From RYN-230 sp963768945 (GTDB lineage: Bacteria > Actinomycetota > Actinomycetes > Streptosporangiales > Streptosporangiaceae), in the NCBI GenBank assembly GCA_963768945.1, contig CAVYJW010000004.1, positions 1-64,000 of the forward strand: a stretch of DNA of 64,000 nt, read 5' to 3'. Position numbers and translations under genes: made by a program. The notes under the pieces were generated by a model. The model did no database searches, had not been told where the DNA came from, and saw only the letters and a list, made by a program, of their open reading frames with translations. Numbering within the stretch: the stretch's first letter is position 1; every line of letters starts with the position of its first letter. Of this stretch, positions 33,760-41,826 are shown piece after piece.

Positions 33760-35279
33760 CGTCCGGTCGCTTCCGCCGATATCTGCTGCGCCGCGCGTTG
33801 CAGCCCGGTGAGATCGGCGACGACCTGGACGCGGCCACAGAACTCCGCGTAGCGCGGCAGGTCACACGCCCCGAGCCCCCAGGAATACCGGGGCTCCGGG
33901 GTCAGCCAGATCGTCTCGCGGACTCTGCGGGTGATCTCCTGGAAGGTGTCCAGCTGGGCGTCGTTGCCGTTGCCGCGCCCGTCGCCGAGCACGATGAGCG
34001 TGGTGCGGCGACCCAGCGCGGCGGAGTGCTCCGACAGCAGCTGGGTGAACGTCGCGCCATAGTCGGAGCTGGCGTCCACGTCGAGCAGCCCGCCCGCGGG
34101 CAGACCGTCGAACACCAGCCCGAGCGCCCGTTCCAGCGGGTGCTCGGCGAACAGCTCCGTGATCTCGACCGGCGCGTTGACGAACGCGAACGAGCGAGCC
34201 CGCGTGAACAGCGACTGCATGCCGTAGACCAGGTGCAGCGTGAAGCGCGCGGTCGTGCGCACCGACAGCGACACATCGGTCAGCAGGACCAGCCTGGGCT
34301 TGTCGGCGGCCCGGCTGGTGGTAATGGGCTGGAACGGGATGCCGTCGTAGCGCATGTTCTTGCGCATGGTGCGGCCCGGATTGACCCGGCCGCGGGCCGT
34401 ATTGCGCTGCCGGCTGGTCGGGGCGCCGCGCAGCTGGCGGGCCAGCCGGCGCAAGGCCTCCTCCAGGTCGGCCCGCTCCCGCTCGTCCACGGACTCGATC
34501 CGCGCGCGGTCGGCGACCCGTCCCTCCACCACCGCCTGGGCGAGCCGGTCCAGGTAACGCCGCAGCAGCTCGGGCAGATCGGCGATGACGCCGGCCAGTT
34601 GATGGCGCAGCAGCGCCAGCGCCTGCTCGTCAATGTCCTCATCGGCTGCCTCCAGCCAGCCAAGCAGTATTTCCTGCTGCGCCACCGTCAGCGCGGTGTC
34701 GATGCGGTGCCCGGTCGCCGGGGCGAGCTGGCCCGGCAGGCCGGGGTTGTGCAGCCGGTCGGTCTCCAGCTGCACCGACGCTCCGGCGTCGCGCGCGCCG
34801 TCGGCGCCGTCCTTGGACAGCACGATCTCCTCGGTTACCGACGCCAGGTCGATCTTGTTCGCCTCCTGGTGCAGGTTGTACTGCTGGGCGAGGTCCTCCT
34901 GGCGGAAGAAGTCCCTGATGTCGGCCGGCTTGTCGTGGCTGTGTCCCTGCTGCGGAAGGTCGGATGGCTCCGGCGACACCGTGAACGACTCCAGCTCGCC
35001 GGTGTCGGCAAGGTCGTCGTGCTCGTGGCTGTGCCCGTGCCCGCCGCCCCTGGCGGCCACCGGGCGCAGCGAGAAGAACGCCGTGAACAACTCGTCGAAC
35101 AGCTCGTCGTCACGCCGGTCCTTGATCAGCGTCACGCGCAGCGCCGCCTGGAGCGTTTCCCGGTCGGCCAGCACGCCGGGCTGGGCGGCAGCCAGCATCG
35201 CGTCGGCAGCCTCGGCTGCCGACACCCGGACGCCGAACAGCCGCAGCAAGCGGACGAATCGGTGCAGGCTGCCTACCAC
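33756..35279 (-). CDS. VWA-domain protein with His-rich segments (CoxE/MoxR-partner type)
   Basis: A 507-residue protein. The N-terminal part is helical; two His-rich patches occur at about residues 78-90 (GGGHGHSHEHDD) and 112-118 (GHSHDKP). The C-terminal VWA-like domain begins near residue 325 with LVLLTDVSLSVRTTARF (a D-x-S-x-S metal-ion-dependent adhesion site variant), then SSDYGATFTQLL and TTLIVLGDGRGNG. CoxE, NorD and CbbO are similar VWA partners of MoxR ATPases that help insert metals or activate enzymes. Here the partner ATPase gene lies 12 bases upstream and the client is likely the methanol dehydrogenase Mno. GTG start at 35279. Confidence 0.8.
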   Translation of the reverse strand: MVGSLHRFVRLLRLFGVRVSAAEAADAMLAAAQPGVLADRETLQAALRVTLIKDRRDDELFDELFTAFFSLRPVAARGGGHGHSHEHDDLADTGELESFTVSPEPSDLPQQGHSHDKPADIRDFFRQEDLAQQYNLHQEANKIDLASVTEEIVLSKDGADGARDAGASVQLETDRLHNPGLPGQLAPATGHRIDTALTVAQQEILLGWLEAADEDIDEQALALLRHQLAGVIADLPELLRRYLDRLAQAVVEGRVADRARIESVDERERADLEEALRRLARQLRGAPTSRQRNTARGRVNPGRTMRKNMRYDGIPFQPITTSRAADKPRLVLLTDVSLSVRTTARFTLHLVYGMQSLFTRARSFAFVNAPVEITELFAEHPLERALGLVFDGLPAGGLLDVDASSDYGATFTQLLSEHSAALGRRTTLIVLGDGRGNGNDAQLDTFQEITRRVRETIWLTPEPRYSWGLGACDLPRYAEFCGRVQVVADLTGLQRAAQQISAEATGR

Positions 35280-35291
35280 GCTCCGCTCCGC

Positions 35292-36440
35292 TCAGCCGGG
35301 CCGTCGCCGGGTAAACGCCGCGAACGACCGGCTGCCCTGGCCCTGACCGGATGCGCCGCCGCGGCCCGGCTGATCCATGGCCGCGCGGACGGCCTGGCCG
35401 CCGGGCGCCTCGTGCGTGGCCGGCCGGTGTTCGTCGGCCAGCCCGTGGTCATGACCGTGCTCCCCGCCGTGCTCATGGCTATGGACGGCCTCGGGCAGCT
35501 CGCGGTTCGGGTCGAGCAGCCGGGGCAGCACCTCCACGGCGCGCTGCATGTCCCGCTCGTACTTCAGCACGATGTTGGCGGTGTCGGCAAGCACGGTCGC
35601 GTCGAGCTCGTCCACGCCGAGCACGGTCAGGGTGCGGGCCCAGTCGATCGTCTCGGAAATGCTGGGACTCTTGCGCAGCGGCAGCTCCCGCAGCCCGCGC
35701 ACCACCTGGACCAGCTGCTGCGCGGCGGCCTCGGGCAGCCCGGTCTGCTTGGACCGCACGATCTCCAGCTCCCGCTCCGCGTCCGGGTAGTTGAGGAACA
35801 GGTGCAGGCAGCGGCGTTTCAGCGCGGCCGACAGGTCCCTGGTGTTATTCGAGGTGAGCACCACGTACGGCGGCGTCTTTGCCGTGTAGGTGCCGATCTC
35901 GGGCACCGACACCTGAAACTCGCCGAGGCACTCGAGGAACACCGCCTCCAGGGCCTCGTCGGCCCGGTCCACCTCGTCGATCAGCAGCACAGCGGGCTGC
36001 TCGCCGCGGATCGCGTCCAGCAGGGGGCGGGCGACCAGGAAGTGGTCAGAGAAGAACACACCGTCGTGGGCCTCGATCCGCGCCACCGCGGCGGGAATGT
36101 CCGGGGCGTCGGCGATGATGTCGTTGATCTTCTCACGCAGCATCTGGGTGTACAGCAGTTGCTTGCCGTAATCCCACTCATACAGTGCCCGGCCCTCGTC
36201 CTGTCCCTCATAGCACTGCAGCCGGAGCAGCCGGCGGCCGGTCACCGTGGCCAGTGTCTTGGCGAGCTCGGTCTTGCCGACCCCGGCCGGCCCTTCCAGC
36301 AGGACCGGCTTGTTCAGCCGTGACACCAGGAAGACCGTGGTGGCCAGCTGCCGGTCAGTGATGTACCCGGCCGCGGCGAACCGGCTGACGACGTCGTCGA
36401 TCGACAGGAAGGTGCTGGGATCGTCGCTCGACTGGGGCAC
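35292..36440 (-). CDS. MoxR-family AAA+ ATPase with His-rich tail
   Basis: A 382-residue AAA+ ATPase. Walker A is LLEGPAGVGKTELAKTLA (residue about 48-65), Walker B is AVLLIDEVDRAD near 150, sensor 1 is VLTSNNTRDLSAALKRRCLHL, and sensor 2 region follows. After the AAA core the tail holds a His-rich segment (HSHEHGGEHGHDHG) at about residue 320-335 and a Gly/Gln-rich end. MoxR ATPases remodel client enzymes together with a VWA protein. The order mno-moxR-vwa, with 12-50 base gaps, makes methanol dehydrogenase the probable client, with the His-rich parts perhaps binding Zn, Fe or Ni for delivery. The GTG at 36440 follows GGAGGACGC. Confidence 0.85.
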   Translation of the reverse strand: MPQSSDDPSTFLSIDDVVSRFAAAGYITDRQLATTVFLVSRLNKPVLLEGPAGVGKTELAKTLATVTGRRLLRLQCYEGQDEGRALYEWDYGKQLLYTQMLREKINDIIADAPDIPAAVARIEAHDGVFFSDHFLVARPLLDAIRGEQPAVLLIDEVDRADEALEAVFLECLGEFQVSVPEIGTYTAKTPPYVVLTSNNTRDLSAALKRRCLHLFLNYPDAERELEIVRSKQTGLPEAAAQQLVQVVRGLRELPLRKSPSISETIDWARTLTVLGVDELDATVLADTANIVLKYERDMQRAVEVLPRLLDPNRELPEAVHSHEHGGEHGHDHGLADEHRPATHEAPGGQAVRAAMDQPGRGGASGQGQGSRSFAAFTRRRPG

Positions 36441-36487
36441 GCGTCCTCCGGTTCGGCCGGGCCGAGGTCATCGCCCGCGAATGGCTT

Positions 36488-37780
36488 TCACTTGAGCAAG
36501 TCGTCCAGGTCACCATTCATGCAGTGCTCGACCACCGGGCGGACCGTCTCGAATGTGCACTCCTTGGGGTTGCCCGGGGTGCAGGCGTCGCCGAGCACGT
36601 GCCTGGTGATCCGGTCCACGTCGGCGGCATCGCCGGTGACGGTCTTGGCGTTCTCGTAGAATTTCGTCGGTCCCCGGCCGAGCCGGTTCTTGGAATAGCT
36701 GTCCTGGGTCACGTCGGTGAACTTCTCCGGAATGCCCACGTCCCGTAGCAGCCGGATGGCTGCCGCCAGCGCCGCCTCGGCGGCCTGCACGGCTGTCATG
36801 CCGTGGGTGTCCACGCCCATCTGATCGGCGATGTCGGCGAACCGCTGGTAGGCCACCGGCATGTTGAACGCCCATACCCGGGGCAGCGCGATCGCATTGT
36901 TCAGCCCGTGGTGCAGGTCGTAGAAGGCACTGACTGCATGCGAGATGGAGTGGACGATGCCGAGCCCGCCGGAGTTGAATGCCTGCGCGGCGATGTACTG
37001 GGCGTACATCATGCCCTCGCGGCCGGGCAGGTCCTGGCCGTTCCACACCGCCGCGCGGAGGTTCTCGGAGGTCAGCTTGATGGCGTAGAGCGCATTACCC
37101 AGCGACGGTGGGAAGTTTAGCCGGGACACGTACGGCTCGGAGGCGTGCGCGAGAACGTCGAACCCGCACTGGGCGGTGTAATCAAGCGGGCAGTCGTAGT
37201 ACAGCACCGGGTCGTCGATGGCCAGGCTGGTCACGCAGGCGTCATCGAACGCGACGTACTTGTGCGGGTGATCCGGGTCGGTAGTGGTGTCAGTGATCAC
37301 ATATGCCCAGGAGGTCTCCGAGCCGGTGCCTGCCGTGGTGGAGACGGCGATGTGCGGGGGATTCTTCGGGTTCTCCGACTTGTTGAAGCCTTCAAACTCG
37401 TTGACGCTGCGCCCGTCGTGCGCCACCGAGATCCGGGCGCCCTTGCACGCGTCGTGCGCCGACCCGCCGCCGATCGAGACGAACGAGTCGCACTTGGCCT
37501 CCTGGTACATCGCGACGGCGTCCATCACGTTGTAGTCCTTGGGATTGGACTCGACCTTGTCGTAGACCACGGTCTCAAGGCCGTGATATTTCAGCGACTC
37601 GTTGATCTTGTGGACGGTATCGCTGCCCCGCAGGCCGGTGGTCATCACCAGGATCTTCCTGAAACCCAGTTTCTTCGCTTCCGGCCCGATCATCTCGTGG
37701 GCACCCGGGCCAAGCATCGCCCGGGGGAACGGGTGGAACTCCTTGATCGGGAAAGGCTTGAGCAGTTCGTCAACCTGCAT
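36488..37780 (-). CDS. mno: NDMA-dependent methanol dehydrogenase (mycofactocin-associated Fe-ADH)
   Basis: A 430-residue iron-type alcohol dehydrogenase matching, over its whole length, the methanol:NDMA oxidoreductases (Mno/Mdo) of Amycolatopsis, Rhodococcus and mycobacteria. The start MQVDELLKPFPIKEFHPFPR is typical; the nucleotide loop is SIGGGSAHDACKG near residue 108, and metal-ligand regions are VLAHASEPYVS and IVHSISHAVSAFYDLHHGLN. Family members are decamers with firmly bound NADPH/NADH plus Zn and Mg, active in vitro only with NDMA and in vivo with mycofactocin. They oxidise methanol, other short alcohols and formaldehyde (dismutation). First gene of the minus-strand operon and divergent from the mycofactocin genes. 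Confidence 0.92.
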   Translation of the reverse strand: MQVDELLKPFPIKEFHPFPRAMLGPGAHEMIGPEAKKLGFRKILVMTTGLRGSDTVHKINESLKYHGLETVVYDKVESNPKDYNVMDAVAMYQEAKCDSFVSIGGGSAHDACKGARISVAHDGRSVNEFEGFNKSENPKNPPHIAVSTTAGTGSETSWAYVITDTTTDPDHPHKYVAFDDACVTSLAIDDPVLYYDCPLDYTAQCGFDVLAHASEPYVSRLNFPPSLGNALYAIKLTSENLRAAVWNGQDLPGREGMMYAQYIAAQAFNSGGLGIVHSISHAVSAFYDLHHGLNNAIALPRVWAFNMPVAYQRFADIADQMGVDTHGMTAVQAAEAALAAAIRLLRDVGIPEKFTDVTQDSYSKNRLGRGPTKFYENAKTVTGDAADVDRITRHVLGDACTPGNPKECTFETVRPVVEHCMNGDLDDLLK

Positions 37781-38161
37781 GGCGCACGGGCTCCTCTCCG
37801 TAGGTCGTGCCCCCGCGCATCGCGTGTGATGACCCGCTGCTTCAGCCGGCCATACCCGATCAGCGGGAGTACCGATGCGGCGAGGCTAAACAGCGGCAGT
37901 CCGATCCGGAACCTGCGCGCGCCGATTCCGCCTGACAGCGACCGTATCCGGCCCGGACGGGCAGGACGGCACCTGCCCGATAGAACGGGCCGGATAGCGG
38001 CCGCGTCGGTCCCGCGTACACCGCTACCTGTCCAACCGGACGGGGCGATGCGGCCGGAAGCATGGTGACACGGCTCGAATCGGCCCATACCGTCACTAAC
38101 GCCGGGCGCCACCGCTTGAGCCCCCGCCTAGGTGTCGCCGCAGCCACCGCAGGAGGATTCC
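37781..38161. promoter_or_regulatory. mno-mftA divergent control region
   Basis: This 381-base gap must hold promoters for the methanol dehydrogenase operon (minus) and the mycofactocin operon (plus). An inverted repeat CCCGCTG-N21-CAGCGGG lies at 37833-37867, about 55-90 bases upstream of the mno start. A pair of inversely oriented elements, CCGTATCCGGC at 37942-37952 and GCCGGATAGCGGC at 37989-38001, lies in the middle. The mftA gene has a strong ribosome binding site (CAGGAGGA). I do not see confident -35/-10 boxes. Confidence 0.45.
37990..38001 (+). promoter_or_regulatory. Shared 12-base element CCGGATARCGGC (copy 2)
   Basis: CCGGATAGCGGC differs by one base from the copy upstream of the dhaT-type gene at 29391. 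A related inverted half (CCGTATCCGGC) lies 38 bases to the left. The arrangement suits a dimeric NarL-type regulator such as the MnoR-like protein encoded between the two copies. Assignment is speculative. Confidence 0.35.
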
Positions 38162-38317
38162 ATGCAGCAGGACACCCGTGCCGACAGGTCCCCGGCCGAG
38201 ACGGCATCGTGCAGCGCCAAGACCGCCGACGGTCCCGACAGCGTTGACGACCCGGGCATCACCGAGGAACTGCTGGTCGAGGAGGTCTCGATCGATGGAA
38301 TGTGCGGCGTCTACTAG
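38162..38317 (+). CDS. mftA: Mycofactocin precursor peptide MftA
   Basis: A 51-residue precursor ending ELLVEEVSIDGMCGVY. The final IDGMCGVY octapeptide is the invariant hallmark of mycofactocin precursors. The C-terminal Val-Tyr dipeptide is decarboxylated and cyclised by MftC with MftB, and becomes the redox core after further steps. The ATG at 38162 follows CAGGAGGATTC, an excellent ribosome binding site. The leader is longer than in many mycobacteria (about 30-35 residues) and includes a Ser/Asp/Ala-rich N-terminus. mftB follows 15 bases downstream. Confidence 0.95.
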   Translation: MQQDTRADRSPAETASCSAKTADGPDSVDDPGITEELLVEEVSIDGMCGVY

Positions 38318-38332
38318 CGCCGGGCCATCGCG

Positions 38333-38620
38333 GTGACCGCACCATTCCAGCCAGGCCTTGGCTACCGGCTCAACCCGGATGTCGCGTTGCGTGCTGAGCC
38401 GTTCGGGGCGCTCGCTTACCACTTCGGCACCCGGCGGCTGTCGTTCCTGAAGGCGCCGGAGCTTGTCGAGCTGGTGCGCGGGCTGGGCTGCCACCGCTGC
38501 GTGTCCGACGCCGTGGCCGCCCTGCCGGACGCGCGGCGCGGCATCTACCTGCGGGCGCTGGCCGCGCTGGCCGCGGCCGACGTGATCGTTCCCCAGCGAG
38601 ACCGGAGCGAGCTAACGTGA
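38333..38620 (+). CDS. mftB: Mycofactocin chaperone MftB
   Basis: A 95-residue RiPP recognition element (PqqD-like) that binds the MftA leader and presents it to MftC. Characteristic features are YRLNPDVALRAEPFGALAYHFGTRRLSFLKAPELVELV (located at residues 11-48) and the C-terminal helices ending DVIVPQ. GTG start, 15 bases after mftA. Its stop TGA overlaps the start of mftC. Length is normal for the family. Confidence 0.92.
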   Translation: MTAPFQPGLGYRLNPDVALRAEPFGALAYHFGTRRLSFLKAPELVELVRGLGCHRCVSDAVAALPDARRGIYLRALAALAAADVIVPQRDRSELT

Positions 38621-39826
38621 TGACGACCAGCGGCGAGCCGGCCCGCATCGAGCGCGTACCTGCCCTGGTGGAGCAGTTCAAAGGGGGCCTTACCGCGCCG
38701 ATCTGCCTGACCTGGGAGTGGACGTACGCCTGTAACCTGTCGTGCGCGCACTGCTTGTCCTCCTCAGGCCGACGCGACCCTGACGAGCTGACCACCGCCG
38801 AGATGCGGTCGGTGATCGACGAGCTCCGGGCCATGCAAGTCTTCTATGTCAACGTCGGCGGTGGCGAGCCCACCGTGCGGCCAGACTTCTGGGAGCTTCT
38901 GGACTATGCGGTAGCCAACCAGGTCGGCGTGAAGTTCTCCACCAACGGGCTGCGGCTCGACGCCGGGCACGCGCGGCGCCTGGCCGCCACCGACTACGTG
39001 GACGTGCAGGTTTCACTGGACGGCGCGAGCAGGCAGGTCAATGACGCGGTTCGCGGGCACGGATCTTACGATATGGCGCTGCGCGCGATGGAGAACCTGG
39101 CCGAGGCGGGCTTCCGGAACTTCAAGATCTCCGTGGTGATGACCCGCCACAACGTTCCCCAGCTGGATGAGTTCGCCGCGCTCGCCGTCGCTCGGCGCCC
39201 AGCTGAGGATCACCCGGCTGCGTCCCTCGGGCCGCGGGGCGGACGTGTGGAACGAGCTGCACCCGACGGACCAGCAGCAGCGGGAGATCTACAGCTGGCT
39301 GGTCGATCACGGCGACCGGGTACTGACCGGTGACTCCTTCTTCCACCTCAACGCGCTGGGCGCCACCCCGCTGCCAGGACTGAACCTCTGCGGCGCCGGC
39401 CGGGTCGTCTGCCTGATCGACCCGATCGGGGATGTCTACGCCTGCCCGTTCGCCATCCACGAAGCATTCAAGGCCGGCACGGTCCGTGCGCCGGGTGGTT
39501 TCGTCGAGGTGTGGCGCTCCGCGCCGCTGTTCGCGCGGCTGCGCACCGAAACCTCAGGCGGGGCTTGCCGCTCCTGCTCGGCTTACGACTCCTGCCAGGG
39601 CGGATGCATGGCGGCGAAGTTCTTCACCGGCTTGCCGCTGGACGGACCCGATCCGGAGTGCGTCAAGGGATTCGGCGCCAGCGCGCTTCCTGGCCTGGAC
39701 CGCGCCGGGCTGCCGCGGCCCGAGAAGGATCATTCCCACCGGGGCCGGGCCCTGCCGCTCGGCATGCCGGAGGTGCGTGCCCCGTCGAAGCCATGCGACT
39801 CCAGCCCGCTGGCGGTCACGGCGTGA
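38617..39826 (+). pseudogene. mftC: Mycofactocin radical SAM maturase MftC, frameshifted
   Basis: The first frame (38617 to about 39185) carries the radical SAM cluster CNLSCAHC (Cys39, Cys43, Cys46) and the GGGEPTVRPD motif. The second frame (about 39200-39826) continues with LRITRLRPSGRGADVWNELHP, FHLNALGATPLPGLNLCGAG and the SPASM cysteines CRSCSAYDSCQGGC. Joined, these make a normal-length MftC that decarboxylates and cyclises the Val-Tyr end of MftA. The break lies between 39180 and 39205, where GCCGTCGCTCGGCGCCCAG replaces an expected 'LADRxGAQL' coding stretch, consistent with two missing bases. If real, mycofactocin cannot be made from this locus. As mftC is otherwise intact, a sequencing error is quite possible. 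Confidence 0.85.
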
Positions 39827-41826
39827 GCACTACCCTGACCGAGCCCATTGACCTCGGGCCGCGCCGCGCGCCGTGCCGGGTGATGTTCGGGCCGCACGAG
39901 ACCAACCTCGGCAGCCACCGGGAGATCTCGCCGCGGCACGTCGCCTACTACGCCCGGCGGGCGTCGGGGGGCAGCGGCGTCATCGTCACCGAGACAGCGA
40001 GCGTGCACCCGTCGGACTGGCCCTATGAGCGCGCACCGCTGGCCGCAGACTGCGGGCCCGGCTGGGCCCGGGCCGTCGCGGCCTGCCGGCCACACGGCGC
40101 ACTGGTGCTCGCCGGGTTGGGGCACGCCGGGATGCAGGGCTCCTCGGCGTTCTCCCAGTCTGCGCTCTGGGCACCGTCGCGGGTACCGGACGCCGGATCG
40201 CGCGAGCTGCCCATGGAGATGGAGGGCGCGGAGATCGCCGCGCTGGTCGAGGGCTTCGCTGCTGCCGCCGCCCTGGCGGCCGGGTCCGGGCTGGACGGGG
40301 TCGAGATCAACGCCGGCCAGTACTCGCTGCTGCGCCAGTTCCAGTCTGGGCTGACCAACCAGCGCGGCGATGACTACGGCCAGGACCGGCTCCTGCTTAC
40401 CGAGGTCGTGCTGCGTGCCGTGCGGGAGGCGCTCGGAACCGGGCGGGTGCTCGGGCTGCGGCTGTGTTGCGACGAGCTGGCGCCCTGGGCTGGGGTGACC
40501 CCCGAAATGGCCGCCGAGCAGGCGGTACGGCTGGCCGGGCAGGTGGACTATCTCGTGGTGGTACGCGGGTCGATCTACTCGGTGCCCGCTACGCGGCCCG
40601 ATCTGCATACTGAGCCGGGGTCCGGCATCGAGCTGTGCCGGCAGGTCCGGGACGCGGTGGCCGGCGCCGTCCCGGTGGTTCTGCAGGGCAGCGTGGTAGA
40701 CGCCGGGCAGGCGCAGTGGGCACTGGACAACGGGGCCGCCGACCTGGCTGAGATGACACGGGCGCAGATCACCGATCCAGATCTGGTTGCGCGGCAGCGC
40801 GAGGGCGAGCCGGCCCGGATCCGCCCCTGCCTGCTCTGCAACCAGGCCTGCATGGTCCGCGACAACAGGAACCCGATCATCACCTGCGTGATCGAGCCCA
40901 GTAGCGGCCACGAGCTCGACGACGACACCGCAGGCCCGGACCTGGCCCCAACCTCGGTGCTGGTAGTCGGCGGCGGCCCGGCCGGGATGGAGGCGGCCAG
41001 AATGCTGGCCGAGCGCGGGCACCCTGTGCGGCTGGCCGAGCGCGGGCCGGCGCTCGGCGGAATGCTGGCGACGGCGGCTCTGGTACACGGCCGGCAGAGG
41101 CTGGGCGTGGCGGTGGACTGGTGGCGCCGGGAGCTGCAGCGGCTTCAGGTGACGGTATCGACCGGACACGAGGTCAGCGCGTCCGAAATGGACGACGTGC
41201 TGGCCAGGGGCGTGCGTGTGGTGCTGGCCACAGGCTCAGTACCCGGCCCGCGTGACTACCGCATCGGCACGGGCGGGCGTGTGCTGGAGGCCGCCGACCT
41301 GCTCACCCTCATGAGTTCGGGTGGGCTTGACCAGCTGCCGGCCGGGCGGGCGGTGGTGTTCGACCCGGTCGGCGGGCCGGTCGGGGTGGGCGTCGCCGAA
41401 CTGCTCGCCGCGAACGGCCGGCCCACGTCGATCGTCACCCAGGACCAGATCGCCGGCACCGAGCTGGCCCTCACCGGCGACCTCGCCGAGGCCAACTCAC
41501 GGCTGCAGCGGGTGGGCGTGCTTCGCGAGCTGCGCAGCCTGCTCCGCTCGGTCGCCGGCGACCATGTGCTGCTTGAGGACCGCTGGACCGGCGAGCAGCG
41601 CACGGTGGACTGCGTGTTCGTGGTGCACTGCGGGCACCGGCTGCCGGAGGAAACCCTGTACCTGCAGCGGCCTGGTACCCCGCGGGTCGGCGACTGCGTG
41701 GCGCCAAGGACGGTGCTTGAGGCGGTGCTGGAGGCGCGCCGGGCCGCGCTGGCGATCGGCGCGGCCGACGACCAGGCCGGCCCGCCCGCCGGCCGGGCGC
41801 TGATCATGACCGGAGGCGGCCGATGA
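39823..41826 (+). CDS. Mycofactocin-system FadH/OYE-family oxidoreductase 1
   Basis: A 667-residue flavoenzyme of the 2,4-dienoyl-CoA reductase/old yellow enzyme type. Residues 1-340 form the FMN barrel (SWxxLAGLGHAGMQ-like LVLAGLGHAGMQGSSAF and NAGQYSLLRQFQSGLTNQRGDDYG). A cluster-binding segment CLLCNQACMV plus a later Cys holds a 4Fe-4S centre. From about residue 375, VLVVGGGPAGMEAARMLAERG binds FAD, and a second dinucleotide domain follows. Two such proteins occur in many extended mycofactocin clusters and are thought to link mycofactocin redox chemistry to flavin electron carriers; a direct substrate is not established. GTG start overlapping the mftC stop (GTGA). Confidence 0.85.
   Translation: MSTTLTEPIDLGPRRAPCRVMFGPHETNLGSHREISPRHVAYYARRASGGSGVIVTETASVHPSDWPYERAPLAADCGPGWARAVAACRPHGALVLAGLGHAGMQGSSAFSQSALWAPSRVPDAGSRELPMEMEGAEIAALVEGFAAAAALAAGSGLDGVEINAGQYSLLRQFQSGLTNQRGDDYGQDRLLLTEVVLRAVREALGTGRVLGLRLCCDELAPWAGVTPEMAAEQAVRLAGQVDYLVVVRGSIYSVPATRPDLHTEPGSGIELCRQVRDAVAGAVPVVLQGSVVDAGQAQWALDNGAADLAEMTRAQITDPDLVARQREGEPARIRPCLLCNQACMVRDNRNPIITCVIEPSSGHELDDDTAGPDLAPTSVLVVGGGPAGMEAARMLAERGHPVRLAERGPALGGMLATAALVHGRQRLGVAVDWWRRELQRLQVTVSTGHEVSASEMDDVLARGVRVVLATGSVPGPRDYRIGTGGRVLEAADLLTLMSSGGLDQLPAGRAVVFDPVGGPVGVGVAELLAANGRPTSIVTQDQIAGTELALTGDLAEANSRLQRVGVLRELRSLLRSVAGDHVLLEDRWTGEQRTVDCVFVVHCGHRLPEETLYLQRPGTPRVGDCVAPRTVLEAVLEARRAALAIGAADDQAGPPAGRALIMTGGGR

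Noticed and set aside
33702..36323. 873-codon open frame on the plus strand opposite the VWA and MoxR genes
   Set aside because: Gln/Arg/Val-rich and not protein-like; the minus-strand VWA and AAA+ proteins have full family motifs and ribosome binding sites.
38096..38494. Minus-strand frame overlapping mftA/mftB
   Set aside because: Opposite a precursor with the invariant IDGMCGVY end; the alternative peptide has no family.
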